DNA from: CAYNJY01 sp964397755
Lineage (GTDB): Bacteria; Patescibacteriota; Microgenomatia; UBA10105; UBA927
Assembly (NCBI GenBank): GCA_964397755.1
Contig: CAYNJY010000009.1
Coordinates: forward strand, 1-40,868
Direction: 5' to 3'
DNA length: 40,868 bases
The position numbers and the translations under genes are program-made. Below the pieces are notes generated by a model. It had not been told where the DNA came from. It worked only from the letters and a program-made list of their open reading frames with translations, and did no database searches. Below are positions 1 to 7,730 of this stretch, in pieces. Numbering within the stretch: the first letter of the stretch is position 1; every line of letters starts with the position of its first letter.

Positions 1-319
1 GTCGACGAACGTTGCTTCGGAAACCTTGCGCATTCGGCATCCCGGATTCTCACCGAGAAACGCTACTCATACCGGCATTCTCACTTCTGTCCGCTCCAGT
101 CCGGTTTACACCGTGACCTTCGCTGCAGACAGAACGCTCCCCTACCCCCCGACATTAAGCTCACCTCCGTTCGCTTCGTCCGGGTCCCCCAAGAGAAAAC
201 CCTGGCGGAGTGAGCCGCAGGCGAACTTAATGCCAGGGCTCTATCTTCGGCACTCTGCTTGAGCCTCGATCATTTTCGGCGCCGCAACTTTCATCCAGTG
301 AGCTGTTACGCTTTCTTTA

Positions 320-350
<31 letters not shown>

Positions 351-871
351 GTGTCTTAAAACCGCGACTTCCTTAACCACTGAGCAGAGTTTTAGAGGCC
401 TTAGATGAGAGTCTGGGCTGTTTCCCTTTTGGCCTACGAGCTTAGCCCCGTAAGCCTGACTCCCGCTTAAATTTGCCGCTGTATTCGGAGTTTGATTGCG
501 ACATCTCGCTTTCGCTTGACGCCGCATTCAGTGCTCTACCCCAGGGCAAATTTACACGGGGCTATACCTAAATATATTTCGGGGAGAACCAGCTATCTCC
601 AGGTTCGATAGGCATATTACCCCTAACCACAGGTCATCTCACAAGTTTGTAACCTTGACGAGTTCGGGCCTCCTCCCGCCTTTCGGCGGGACTCACCCTG
701 CCCATGGTTAGCTCACCTGGTTTCGGGTCTACCCCCTCTTTTTTTGCTGAAATAAATCAGCGACGCGCTATTCACACTCGATTTCTCTATGCCTCCATCC
801 GATTTTGCGGACTTAGACGAAAAAGAGTGGGGTAACTCACCGGTTCATTCTTCAATAGGCACGATATTACT

Positions 872-1020
872 CGCCCTCCGGACGAGCAAATCCCAATTCA
901 CAAATCACGATGTCCAACGATGTGTGAAGAATTTTGTAAAAATCTTCTGTCCATGTTGGTCATTGGTCATTGAGATTTGAGATTTCTTGTCCGAAGGACA
1001 AGCTCTATCTGTTTGTTAGC
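872..1020 (-). repeat. Repeat-rich insertion in 23S rRNA near helix 25
   Basis: Between the conserved blocks ending near 871 and resuming near 1027 (TTTCAGGTACTTTTCACTCCC) there are about 155 nt where E. coli has about 37 nt. The extra sequence has heptamer-like units (GGTCATT GGTCATT, then GAGATTT GAGATTT near 957-985) and an imperfect complementary arm at 889-920, plus a tight hairpin CTTGTCC-GAA-GGACAAG at 987-1003. The same heptamer vocabulary recurs inside gdhA and recF in this window. It may be retained in the mature rRNA or cut out as an intervening sequence; the sequence does not decide which. Confidence 0.7.
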
Positions 1021-1386
1021 TGATAATTTCAGGTACTTTTCACTCCCGTTGCCGGGTGCTTTTCACCTTTCCCTCGCGGTACTAGTTCACTATCGGTGCG
1101 CGTGCGTATTTAGCCTTGGAGGATGGTTCCCCCAGCTTCCCACAGGACCTTCGTGTCCCATGGTACTTGGGAACAAGATAGAGGTGTCTCAAGTTTCGAA
1201 TACGAGGCTTTCACTCTCTTTGGCTACCTATTCCAAGGTATTCTCCTACTCTGGACACTCCCACATTTCCTGCCCCACAACCTCCCTCGACTCGGCTACG
1301 CCTCGCTCGGGATTATAACCCTCACAATCTCTATTCAGGGGCTATAGTACTGATGAGACCGTGCGAAGCATGGTCGAATCGAAGGA

Positions 1387-1418
<32 letters not shown>

Positions 1419-1506
1419 AACGGAATCTCTTTTGATTTATTTTCCTCACCCTACTGAGATGTTTCAGTTCAGGTGGTGCCCCGCCCATCGCTATGCAGAC
1501 CGCACT

Positions 1507-1562
1507 CTAACTATAACATGTATAACTGTTGTAATTGTTATAAAAGTTATACGCAGAGTGCG
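1507..1562 (-). repeat. AT-rich insertion in 23S rRNA domain I
   Basis: A stem of GCACTCT and AGAGTGC encloses about 45 nt of AT-rich sequence made of degenerate TATAAC/TTGTTAT units. E. coli has only a short helix in this part of domain I (around positions 150-175). The units resemble the inverted repeat in the spacer upstream of the tRNA at 2126-2196. The exact helix number is my estimate. Confidence 0.6.
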
Positions 1563-1728
1563 ATCTGCTTTTACGATGGACTATCCCGGTAAAACCGGGA
1601 TGGATTGCTCCATTCGGAAACCGCCGGATCGCAGGAGTATGGCTCCTCCCCGACGAGTATCGCCGCCATATGCGTCCTTCCTCGGCGCACACGCCCAAGG
1701 CATCCATTATCAGCTTTAGCATTGCGGA

Positions 1729-2048
1729 GAACAAAAGGCACAATACCCGCCAAAATGGGCGAGTTTGTTCCCTTGTTCTTCATTTGGCGAATTGCTGTGA
1801 GGGGTACTCGCCAGTTACGCGAGTGAATTTCCCCTTACGGCACAACTACTCTCTTTAGGAATAGGAATTGCACCTATCTCCTAAAGGTCATTGACTTGTT
1901 AAGGTGCCCTTCAGCCCCGCTTCGCGTGGCTTCAGGGTAAACTCTCTGGTTCCAAAGAGCTTGCCCCAAATCGCGAATCTGTGCCAGTTTTGAGTCCCGA
2001 GTCTCCGAGGGAGAAAACCGGCACCGAGTCCGGCTAAGCCGGACGAGG
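1729..2048 (-). other. Internal transcribed spacer between tRNA-Ala and 23S
   Basis: About 320 nt without a gene. It holds two clear hairpins: CTTTAGGA/TCCTAAAG with an inner ATAGG/CCTAT (1853-1886), and GTCCGGC-TAA-GCCGGAC (2028-2044) immediately downstream of the tRNA 3' end. These are likely processing or folding signals of the precursor rRNA. No second tRNA and no 5S sequence was seen here. Confidence 0.6.
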
Positions 2049-2121
2049 TGGACCTGACCGGATTCGAACCGGTGACCTCAGCATTGCAAATGCTGCGCTC
2101 TACCAGCTAAGCTACAGGCCC
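2049..2121 (-). tRNA. tRNA-Ala (anticodon TGC)
   Basis: Read on the minus strand this folds as a full cloverleaf: acceptor GGGCCTG pairing with CAGGTCC, D arm with GCTTAGCTGG, anticodon stem CAGCA/TGCTG around loop TTTGCAA (anticodon TGC), T arm with GGTTCGAATCC. The acceptor carries the G3:U70 wobble pair that alanyl-tRNA synthetase recognises. The discriminator is A and the next bases are CCT, so CCA is not encoded and must be added by the CCA enzyme. tRNA-Ala next to 23S is the normal place in an rRNA operon spacer, but here the 16S gene is absent upstream. Confidence 0.97.
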
Positions 2122-2125
2122 TCAA

Positions 2126-2196
2126 GAGAATTGCTATATTGTTGTATTGCTCTATTGTTTTAGCAATGAAAACAATCTAACAATATAACAATTTCT
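2126..2196. repeat. AT-rich heptamer inverted repeat upstream of tRNA-Ala
   Basis: Two arms (about 2126-2160 and 2169-2196) are near reverse complements, built of degenerate TATTGTT-type heptamers; the left arm has one extra unit of seven bases. The element sits between the terminator at 2258-2284 and the tRNA, in the place where the promoter of the tRNA-Ala/23S transcript is expected. I see no clean -35/-10 pair in it. Confidence 0.65.
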
Positions 2197-2257
2197 CGGA
2201 ACCTACATTCCGCTGATAGAACTGCACGTCGCTACGGTTAAGGAGCCGCTGGGAGCA

Positions 2258-2284
2258 CAAAAAATGCCCCGCCTTCATGCGGGG
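2258..2284 (-). terminator. Rho-independent terminator
   Basis: On the minus strand a CCCCGC/GCGGGG stem (2267-2272 with 2279-2284) with a six-base loop is followed by C, A and a run of six T. It ends transcription arriving from the unnamed gene cluster upstream and insulates the tRNA-Ala/23S unit, which therefore needs its own promoter between 2122 and 2257. Confidence 0.8.
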
Positions 2285-2613
2285 TTCACAACCGTTCAAA
2301 AAGAAGCTTTATCTCACACGCAAACGTCGCCTGAGTTTTATACAGTGTAAGTTTGTTTGATAGCTTCTCATGAATATAGTGGTGCAGAAGTGAGATGAAT
2401 CAGCTCCTGCGTCAACTGTCCCGCATTTATCCGGCATAGCTTTTCGCGACGTCGGATCAAAGGCAAAGAGTATTGTATGCGGGTTTGCGCCGCCTGTCAA
2501 GAGACATGCTCAAGCCGTATCTGTGTAAACAAACATCTCAGTTTTCGCTCTTTTGTCTTTGCGATAGACGTCATACCCTAGGCACGCACCAAGCGCAAGT
2601 CTTGAGGGAGGAA
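2285..2613. other. Gene-free 3' region of the unnamed cluster
   Basis: About 330 bases between the last gene of the cluster and its terminator. A 63-codon frame exists here but has no supporting features. I tested by eye for 5S, SRP RNA, tmRNA and RNase P signatures and saw none. It would be transcribed as a long 3' UTR or a separate small RNA; nothing firmer can be said. Confidence 0.4.
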
Positions 2614-2886
2614 TTAAACTGCGTGCGGCAACGGTATTTCGGGGGGCGCGGGTTGCACTACTCCTGGTTTCTCTGGCTGCGCCGGACTATCCATGTTTTT
2701 CATGGCTCTTTGCCGTAGAAAGAACATTCTTACTCTCGCAAAAATTGCTTCGATCCGATCTCTCAGTCCCCTCCTCCGCTCAAACTGCGATATCCTCGCT
2801 CTGTGTCTCATCGCCGGATCCGGGCGAACTGGTTGTTCCTGAAGCGTTCCTATTGTCTCCGTTCCCTCTGTTGAAACTTTTTCCAT
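2614..2886 (-). CDS. Small basic protein with proline-rich tail (cluster member)
   Basis: A 90-residue protein of unknown function. The middle part (about 25-62) is very rich in Arg and predicted helical, with a short hydrophobic patch (IEAIFARVRMFFL) that could be an amphipathic membrane-contacting helix. The last 20 residues are proline-rich. The start is well supported: GAGGAG lies at good spacing before the ATG, and a strong promoter lies just upstream at 2907-2934. It is the last gene of the nine-gene cluster. Its charge pattern and Pro-rich tail match the larger basic members upstream, of which it could be a shortened relative. It has no recognised family. Confidence 0.65.
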   Translation of the reverse strand: MEKVSTEGTETIGTLQEQPVRPDPAMRHRARISQFERRRGLRDRIEAIFARVRMFFLRQRAMKNMDSPAQPEKPGVVQPAPPEIPLPHAV

Positions 2887-2906
2887 AATGTACTCCTCAA
2901 TGGCAT

Positions 2907-2934
2907 TTTATAATTAAGGAAGGGTGCATGTCAA
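2907..2934 (-). promoter_or_regulatory. Promoter for the 90-aa gene, with overlapping dyad
   Basis: Minus strand TTGACA (2929-2934), 16 bases, then TATAAA (2907-2912), followed by an SD and the ATG. A dyad GTGCAT-N8-ATGCAC (2925-2944) covers the -35 and could be an operator; the regulator is unknown. Confidence 0.65.
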
Positions 2935-2950
2935 TAAATGCACTCGTCCT

Positions 2951-3637
2951 TCAACTGGTTGAAGCTGCTACAGGAGGGGGAGGATTCGCTCCTCTGAGCT
3001 CTGCAGCAACCACGACAAGCGCAACCGTCTGGATCCCCTTCCCCAGTTTTCCCGCCTTCGCAAGGATCGTGTTGCCAAGGACGTAGAGCTTCTCAACCGG
3101 AACGCCAATAACCGGGATGTTATAGAGAATCCGCAGCGCTGCCTCGACATTGACCGGATTAATGTAGTCCTTGATCCGGGTAAACAGCCCGATGCGGCCA
3201 AGAAGCGCGGAAAACGGTGAAACGTACTCGTACTCCTCTCTGGTGAGAGTGGCAACGAGGGCATTGCCGCCGAGTTCAATCGCCGTATCGGTCGCGGCTT
3301 CTAAGCCGGCATTCAAAACATCTTCTCTTAGGGTCAATCCGGCGATCCTCTTGTCGCCTGTGAACTTACGTTTCGCATCGAGAAGGTCGACGCCGGTTGC
3401 TGCGGCTCCAAGGGCCGCGTTTGCCCCGATCCGCTCAAGCCGCGTGCCGATCGACCCGAGGTCGCGGCCGCGAAGGTCTGCATCGAGCCTCCGCAGTTTA
3501 TCTCCCATCGAACCACTACCCGGCGGAAGCTCTCCCATGGGTTGGACAGGCATGGGTTTCCCTGCCGACCCGTCAACTTCAAAAATCACCCGCGCGCGGG
3601 CCACAATCGGATCCAGCGAGCCGTATTCCGGATTCAT
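2951..3637 (-). CDS. Membrane-associated protein with Pro-rich tail, unknown function
   Basis: A 228-residue protein not matching a family I know. The N-terminal 45 residues are rich in Pro and Gly (tail-like), followed by a charged helical part (about 45-75), an Ala/Gly-rich stretch, and two or three hydrophobic segments near 128-150, 165-182 and 200-215. The C-terminus ends in PPPP plus a short tail. There is no signal peptide. The ATG has no Shine-Dalgarno, and a promoter at 3649-3677 puts the transcription start about 5 bases upstream, so the mRNA should be leaderless. The segment NPV followed eight residues on by LYN is similar to NPV...IYN in the neighbour at 4006-4875, a weak hint of common origin. 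Confidence 0.7.
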   Translation of the reverse strand: MNPEYGSLDPIVARARVIFEVDGSAGKPMPVQPMGELPPGSGSMGDKLRRLDADLRGRDLGSIGTRLERIGANAALGAAATGVDLLDAKRKFTGDKRIAGLTLREDVLNAGLEAATDTAIELGGNALVATLTREEYEYVSPFSALLGRIGLFTRIKDYINPVNVEAALRILYNIPVIGVPVEKLYVLGNTILAKAGKLGKGIQTVALVVVAAELRGANPPPPVAASTS

Positions 3638-3648
3638 AGCAGTCGGCT

Positions 3649-3677
3649 ACTATACTATAAAGAGGTCGAAAGAACAA
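3649..3677 (-). promoter_or_regulatory. Promoter for the 228-aa gene
   Basis: Minus strand TTGTTC (3672-3677), 17 bases, TATAGT (3649-3654). It splits the cluster into more than one transcription unit. The ATG at 3637 is about 12 bases from the -10, giving an essentially leaderless transcript. Confidence 0.6.
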
Positions 3678-3696
3678 GCTAGTTGGGTGATAAACG

Positions 3697-4002
3697 CTAG
3701 GGGGTCGACCTTTGCGAATCAGAGGATACAATGCCAAGCCCGAGCGCCACGCTCGCTGCCGCATCGCCTACGTTCTGCTTCTGGTTTTCTGTTTTTGCCT
3801 GACTCGCAAGCTTGTCTACACCGACTGCCAGCTCGTCTGTCAGCTTGGTAACGCTCGCTTTGTACTCCGCGTCGTAGCGGTCAATGACTGACTCGAGCTC
3901 ACTTTTGTCCTCCACTGAAAGCTCGTCGAGCTTGACGAGAAGCGCTATCTTTTCGCTATCTGCAAAAAGCTTCGTTTTCTGTATTTTCTGCTTGAGGTTC
4001 AT
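3697..4002 (-). CDS. Small acidic helical protein, cluster partner type
   Basis: A 101-residue protein, almost wholly predicted helix, with regularly spaced Leu/Ile and charged residues (KIALLVKLDELSVEDKSEL and following), so a helical bundle or coiled coil is likely. The middle pattern L-S-x-E-D-K-x-E-L closely matches LSDEDKAEL in the small protein at 6619-6930, so these two are probably paralogues. It starts three bases after the stop of the larger membrane protein gene (4006-4875), suggesting coupling and a functional pair. From memory it resembles small Patescibacteria proteins of the DUF5663 kind, which I cannot verify. The C-terminal 25 residues are Ala/Gly-rich and low in charge. Confidence 0.65.
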   Translation of the reverse strand: MNLKQKIQKTKLFADSEKIALLVKLDELSVEDKSELESVIDRYDAEYKASVTKLTDELAVGVDKLASQAKTENQKQNVGDAAASVALGLGIVSSDSQRSTP

Positions 4003-4005
4003 ACA

Positions 4006-4875
4006 TTATGATTTCTGTTCCTGCTCCCTCTGGTGTCGTCCGGAAGCGCCATACCCTGTGTACACCCGAACGGGGGGCAGAGTTGCCGGCTTGCCTTCCT
4101 TTACATCTCTAAACGCCTTGCGAAATTCTCTAATTCCGTTGTAGATTAAGCTGACGCCAAAGAGCGTCACTGGATTGACTTTATCTGTTACTGCTCGTAT
4201 TGCTTTGGGTATTCTAGCTTCGGGAGCTGCGTTCGCACCGGCAGCTTCATTTCCATCCGCAGCGCCTGCAGACCTGCGTAGTTTTCCTCCCACTGCCCGG
4301 ATCCCGCCCTCAGCTAAATTATAGGTAATCGCTGCGCCGATAAACTGGGATGGCACAAGAGGCAAGGCTTCGCTGGTAAATTTCGAAAGCACGTTGTACC
4401 CCCCAACAATCGCTAAATCTTGAATTATTTCTATAAGCGAGCGCTGAATGTGGGTATTCTTCACCCGTTCTTCGAGAAACTTTTGAATGCCCTCTCTATC
4501 TGTAATTTCTTTACCCCCAATTGTACCAAACCTTCCTAATACACTCTTCAGTATGGTGTTGGCATACAGCTCTCCCAATACGCCGAAGGACGTCACGCCG
4601 ATGCCGCTCAAGACACTCTGAAGCGCTGTTTTCCCGCGGAGTTGATCTTTGGCATTCCGGTTTGCCTCGCCAACGTCGCGCATGAATTTGCGCACCGACC
4701 TAAACATGCCATTCGTCACCGCTTCCGGGGTTTCCGGCGTAGCCATCTCCGGAGCCTTATCTGGCTGCATCGGTTTCGCAGCTTCCGCTCCCGGCGGCTC
4801 GTCCATCTTCGGCTCTTCTGCCTTCGGCGGCGATGGTGTTCCTGGTGCAGATCTAAAAGTTTCTTCCATACCCAT
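4006..4875 (-). CDS. Pro-rich-tailed membrane protein, unknown function
   Basis: A 289-residue protein. The first 55 residues are a Pro/Glu/Ala-rich disordered tail. A charged helix (about 58-80) follows, then hydrophobic segments near 85-108 (GIGVTSFGVLGELYANTIL), 146-160, 168-188 and 232-247, and a basic C-terminus with a PP motif. No signal peptide and no catalytic motif is visible. Two in-frame ATGs, six bases apart, could start it (4875 or 4869); neither has a good SD. It lies 12 bases after a small acidic gene and 3 bases before another, within the alternating small/large pattern of the cluster. A structural or envelope role is a guess. Confidence 0.7.
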   Translation of the reverse strand: MGMEETFRSAPGTPSPPKAEEPKMDEPPGAEAAKPMQPDKAPEMATPETPEAVTNGMFRSVRKFMRDVGEANRNAKDQLRGKTALQSVLSGIGVTSFGVLGELYANTILKSVLGRFGTIGGKEITDREGIQKFLEERVKNTHIQRSLIEIIQDLAIVGGYNVLSKFTSEALPLVPSQFIGAAITYNLAEGGIRAVGGKLRRSAGAADGNEAAGANAAPEARIPKAIRAVTDKVNPVTLFGVSLIYNGIREFRKAFRDVKEGKPATLPPVRVYTGYGASGRHQREQEQKS

Positions 4876-4887
4876 ATCTTACACTAT

Positions 4888-5181
4888 TTACGGTTTTCCG
4901 ACTCCCACGTAGACTTTCTCGCTCTCAATCTGCGCTGGGCTCTGTTTGATCCGCTCTTCAAGCGCTCGAAGGACACTGTCTATAGACGTTTCAAATGCCG
5001 GAACGTCCTCGAGCACCGCTTCGCGCTCCAATGCAAGGAGTCTGCCAAGCTCCACCACCTCTGCCTCCTCCATCGCCGGAGCAGTGGCCAGAAGGAGCAT
5101 CTTCACCTCGCTAGACAGAAGGAGGCTATGCTCAATGAGGACGACCAGTGCTTGTTTTTTCGTATCCAGATCCATAGTCAT
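4888..5181 (-). CDS. Small acidic helical protein, cluster partner type
   Basis: A 97-residue acidic protein, almost all predicted helix, with many Leu and Glu (for example EEAEVVELGRLLALEREAV) and a Thr/Pro break near residue 33. It has no recognised domain. Its ATG overlaps the TGA of the larger upstream gene (5178-6023) by four bases, the classic sign of translational coupling and of a stoichiometric pair. Size, charge and position match the small proteins at 3697-4002 and 6619-6930, although sequence similarity to them is weak by eye. Confidence 0.7.
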   Translation of the reverse strand: MTMDLDTKKQALVVLIEHSLLLSSEVKMLLLATAPAMEEAEVVELGRLLALEREAVLEDVPAFETSIDSVLRALEERIKQSPAQIESEKVYVGVGKP

Positions 5182-6023
5182 GACGCGGCCGGCATGAATG
5201 CTCGCGCAGCCTGCACTACCTGCGGATCCCGAAGGGCCGCGACGTCTCTACGTACATGCGCCTTCACCACGCCAACCACGTCCTTTCCCATACGGCCATA
5301 CACTTTTGCCGTCTCGACACTATTCATAGCGAGCTGTATGAATGCCGGTATTGCAGACGCGCCGTGCAGACCGAACGCTTCAGCCAAAAAAAATCCGAGA
5401 GATACGGATGAGGGGACATCGGGCGTGGGATCAAACGCATGCACGGCTGTCCAAAGAAACTTTTTCGGGCCTTTCGCGCCTGTTATGTGCTTGAGCGCTT
5501 CGACACTCGATCTTCCTCTGCCAGTAACCCTAGCAAATACTCCATTCTGACGGATGCTAAAAAGTGCCTTCGCAAAGGCTAACTTCTCTACATAGCTTGC
5601 GTGTGCAGCGACGAGCGCTGTTTCTGCTTCTGAAATTCGTGCTGCGTCGCCGGCTCGCTGAAGATTCCTCACGCGCAACGCAAGCTTTTGAGCATTTACC
5701 CCTGCTTTCATTGCTTCATCTGCCGCCTTTATTCCCGCTGCTCCCTCGCCGATAATGGGAACCAGAGAAACCGCAATGAGCCCTACGGCCTTCAGCTCCT
5801 TCCACTTAAGCTCCATCACCTTCCTTGCGTGAGGACGGACCGCGTCTTTGAGCGAGGCAAGCAGGCTGACGCGGCCGACTTCTTCGGCAAGCTGCGCGTC
5901 CGATTGCCGTTGGCGCTCGTTGAGCCGGCCGGCTGCGGCCTCTACGTTGTGCCACAAAACCTCTGAGGTGCTCACCTCTGGCTGCTTCTCAACCACCGAC
6001 ATTCCTTCTCCAGCTTCTGACAT
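5178..6023 (-). CDS. Membrane-associated protein of the unnamed cluster
   Basis: About 281 residues, unknown family. The start is set at the ATG at 6023, giving MSEAGEG; the frame is open to a TTG at 6041, but two other cluster members also begin with MSE. The N-terminal 50 residues are charged and helical, then a hydrophobic segment (AVGLIAVSLVPIIGEGAAGI), a charged helical middle part rich in Ala and Arg, and a second hydrophobic stretch near 205-235 (VSLGFFLAEAFGL and after). It overlaps the next gene by four bases (ATGA). A -10-like TATAGT at 6057-6062 lies upstream but without a convincing -35. No enzymatic motif was seen. Confidence 0.7.
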   Translation of the reverse strand: MSEAGEGMSVVEKQPEVSTSEVLWHNVEAAAGRLNERQRQSDAQLAEEVGRVSLLASLKDAVRPHARKVMELKWKELKAVGLIAVSLVPIIGEGAAGIKAADEAMKAGVNAQKLALRVRNLQRAGDAARISEAETALVAAHASYVEKLAFAKALFSIRQNGVFARVTGRGRSSVEALKHITGAKGPKKFLWTAVHAFDPTPDVPSSVSLGFFLAEAFGLHGASAIPAFIQLAMNSVETAKVYGRMGKDVVGVVKAHVRRDVAALRDPQVVQAARAFMPAAS

Positions 6024-6097
6024 GGGACGTAGATCGCGCAATGTCTAGTTTAACCCACTATACCATACAGAAAAACGACAAGAATCGAGGAAAAGGC

Positions 6098-6622
6098 TTA
6101 TGATTTGGCAGGGGGAGGGGAGACAGTATACTTTGCATCAATAATCGCCGGACCCTCTTTTCTAAACAGCGATGCGATCTTCCGCATCCACTCTGACACT
6201 CTCTGGCTAAGGGGCATGGCGCGAATCTTTTCGCCGAATGCGCGGGCCCGGTCACGAATGGCACTTCCTGCATTTTTCAAGGGTTCTGGAGCAACCCGTC
6301 CGACAAACCTTTCGATCGCCTCGCGCTTCCAGATACCGAGACCTAGGCCGATAGCACTCAGACTTGTGATCACCGCATCCCGAACAACGGCATTTTTCGC
6401 GCGTCGCGCCAAGGCTTCATGAATCACTTTTTCTGCCTGGGCCCGTTCCTGCGGAGATAACTGCTCAAGAACCGTACGGTATGCGGCAAGGTACTTGCGC
6501 TCGTATCTCTCGGTTCTTCCTTTGACGGTGAATGTTTCCCGGGTCCACCGCGCGAGCCGCTCCCGTACTCCCATGACCGGCCGAGCTGGGGGCGCTTCAA
6601 GCGGAATACCACCTTCGCTCAT
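6098..6622 (-). CDS. Basic protein with one hydrophobic segment and Pro-rich tail
   Basis: A 174-residue, strongly basic protein. It has a Pro-rich N-terminal tail (EAPPARP), a long charged helix (about 20-72), one hydrophobic segment (AVITSLSAIGLGLGIW, about 81-97), another basic helical part and a C-terminal tail with PPP. Its ATG overlaps the TGA of the upstream acidic gene by four bases, and an AGAGGGGG SD lies inside that gene. The layout (basic, membrane-touching, Pro-tailed) is the same as in the other large members. Function unknown. Confidence 0.7.
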   Translation of the reverse strand: MSEGGIPLEAPPARPVMGVRERLARWTRETFTVKGRTERYERKYLAAYRTVLEQLSPQERAQAEKVIHEALARRAKNAVVRDAVITSLSAIGLGLGIWKREAIERFVGRVAPEPLKNAGSAIRDRARAFGEKIRAMPLSQRVSEWMRKIASLFRKEGPAIIDAKYTVSPPPAKS

Positions 6623-6930
6623 ACCCCCTCTTCCCTTAGAGCAGCATCCACTTCGGCAAGCACTTGGTTCATGAGGCCCTCAATCTCTTTGAGCGCTGCG
6701 CCGTCTTTGATCGTGTCTTCTATGAGCTTGGCGTAGCTTTCTACCGTCACGCGTCCCTTGGGATCGGCGGCCAAAAAGTCCAACTGGTCCTTGGGCATGT
6801 ATTTAAGAAGCACCGGCCATACCGTCACCTGCAACCCCTCGGAGATCGTGGCATAAAGCTCTGCCTTATCCTCATCAGAGAGCTTGCTCTGCTCTACCCT
6901 TTCGACGATTGTTTGTAGTTTTTTTTCCAT
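6619..6930 (-). CDS. Small acidic helical protein, cluster partner type
   Basis: A 103-residue acidic protein with predicted helices and the pattern LSDEDKAELYATISEGL near residue 17, which matches the small protein at 3697-4002. The rest (for example VTVWPVLLKYMPKDQLDFL) recalls, from memory, DUF5663-type proteins of Patescibacteria; unverified. AAAGGAG sits at good spacing before the ATG. It overlaps the next gene by four bases, so pairing with the basic protein at 6098-6622 is likely. Acidic partner and basic membrane partner could bind one another directly; that is inference from charge and order only. Confidence 0.72.
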   Translation of the reverse strand: MEKKLQTIVERVEQSKLSDEDKAELYATISEGLQVTVWPVLLKYMPKDQLDFLAADPKGRVTVESYAKLIEDTIKDGAALKEIEGLMNQVLAEVDAALREEGV

Positions 6931-6960
6931 ACATTACTCCTTTCAAAATAAAATAAATAT

Positions 6961-7638
6961 TTATGCTGGTTTAAAAACCCTTTTTATTTTCTCTCCAAAC
7001 GTTTTCGGGGGTGGTACGGGTTTACCTTCAGGATAAGCAAATCCAACCAAAATATTTTTAGTAATCTCCTGTGTGTTCTTCACTCCTTTCTTTACCCATT
7101 GACCTGCTTCCGCTATATGATAGCGTTGCAACTTTTTCTGAGCGTCTTTCCTGGCTCTTGCTCGTTCCCACGTTGAAAAAGTTCCCCGCTTTGCGGCTAC
7201 ATCCATCGCTTTACCAAATACATATACTTCTAAAGAAGCTCCTCCAGTAAATGGGAGAAGCACAAGACCAGCTACCTTAGTCAATACCCTAACCGGCCAT
7301 GAAAGCATTCGGGTTGCTGAATCTAGTGTCCACGTTGAAACCTCTAGTCCTGATGCCATCATCCCCATCTTTAATTTATATAATTTTGTACTCAATTTTT
7401 TTTGATCTACTCTTGTCATTGCGCCAACCACCTTATCTGTGGCATCCATCCAAGCTCGATACACATTTGGTCGTTCTGTAATTCCTTTTACGTGTTGCTT
7501 AATTTCCATACCAGCTCGCACGTCTTGAATCGCCTCGCTTGTTTCCAATGCAGTACGCACCCCAGCCCGAGCTGCGGAAACAACGCGGCTTTCCCTACGT
7601 GCTTCCTGTGGTATTGGCTGTTCGTTTACTTCACTCAT
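6961..7638 (-). CDS. First gene of the unnamed cluster: basic membrane-associated protein
   Basis: A 225-residue basic protein. The charged N-terminal helix region (about 1-95) is followed by one strong hydrophobic stretch (about 112-135, MLSWPVRVLTKVAGLVLLPFTGG), a very basic helix (RARARKDAQKKLQRY), and a C-terminal tail with PPP and a lysine-rich end. It begins with MSE like two other members. An AAAGGGGGG SD precedes the ATG, and a clear promoter lies at 7679-7708, so this is the head of the cluster. Base composition is a little more AT-rich than in its neighbours. Function unknown. Confidence 0.72.
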   Translation of the reverse strand: MSEVNEQPIPQEARRESRVVSAARAGVRTALETSEAIQDVRAGMEIKQHVKGITERPNVYRAWMDATDKVVGAMTRVDQKKLSTKLYKLKMGMMASGLEVSTWTLDSATRMLSWPVRVLTKVAGLVLLPFTGGASLEVYVFGKAMDVAAKRGTFSTWERARARKDAQKKLQRYHIAEAGQWVKKGVKNTQEITKNILVGFAYPEGKPVPPPKTFGEKIKRVFKPA

Positions 7639-7678
7639 ATGCCCCCCTTTGCGAGCAGGCGGATTGAATTACATCACT

Positions 7679-7708
7679 ATAGTATTCTGTCTTCGTTCAA
7701 ACTGTCAA
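7679..7708 (-). promoter_or_regulatory. Promoter at the head of the unnamed cluster
   Basis: Minus strand TTGACA (7703-7708), 18 bases, TACTAT (7679-7684), leaving a leader of about 34 bases with an SD. It separates the cluster from the pgk gene upstream on the same strand. Confidence 0.7.
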
Positions 7709-7730
7709 GCACGGAGCTGGAAACCATGTG

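Noticed and set aside
2201..2284. 3' end of a 16S rRNA gene near 2240 (AAGGAG followed by CCGCTGG)
   Set aside because: Only a short chance likeness to the anti-SD end; the following sequence is a terminator and protein genes, not 16S.
2309..2500. 63-codon minus-strand frame between the cluster and its terminator
   Set aside because: No SD, no domain, odd composition; more likely untranslated.
4642..5550. Plus-strand frame of 302 codons
   Set aside because: It is antisense to three minus-strand genes that have coupled starts and sensible composition; its translation is rich in His, Arg, Phe and Cys without domain features.
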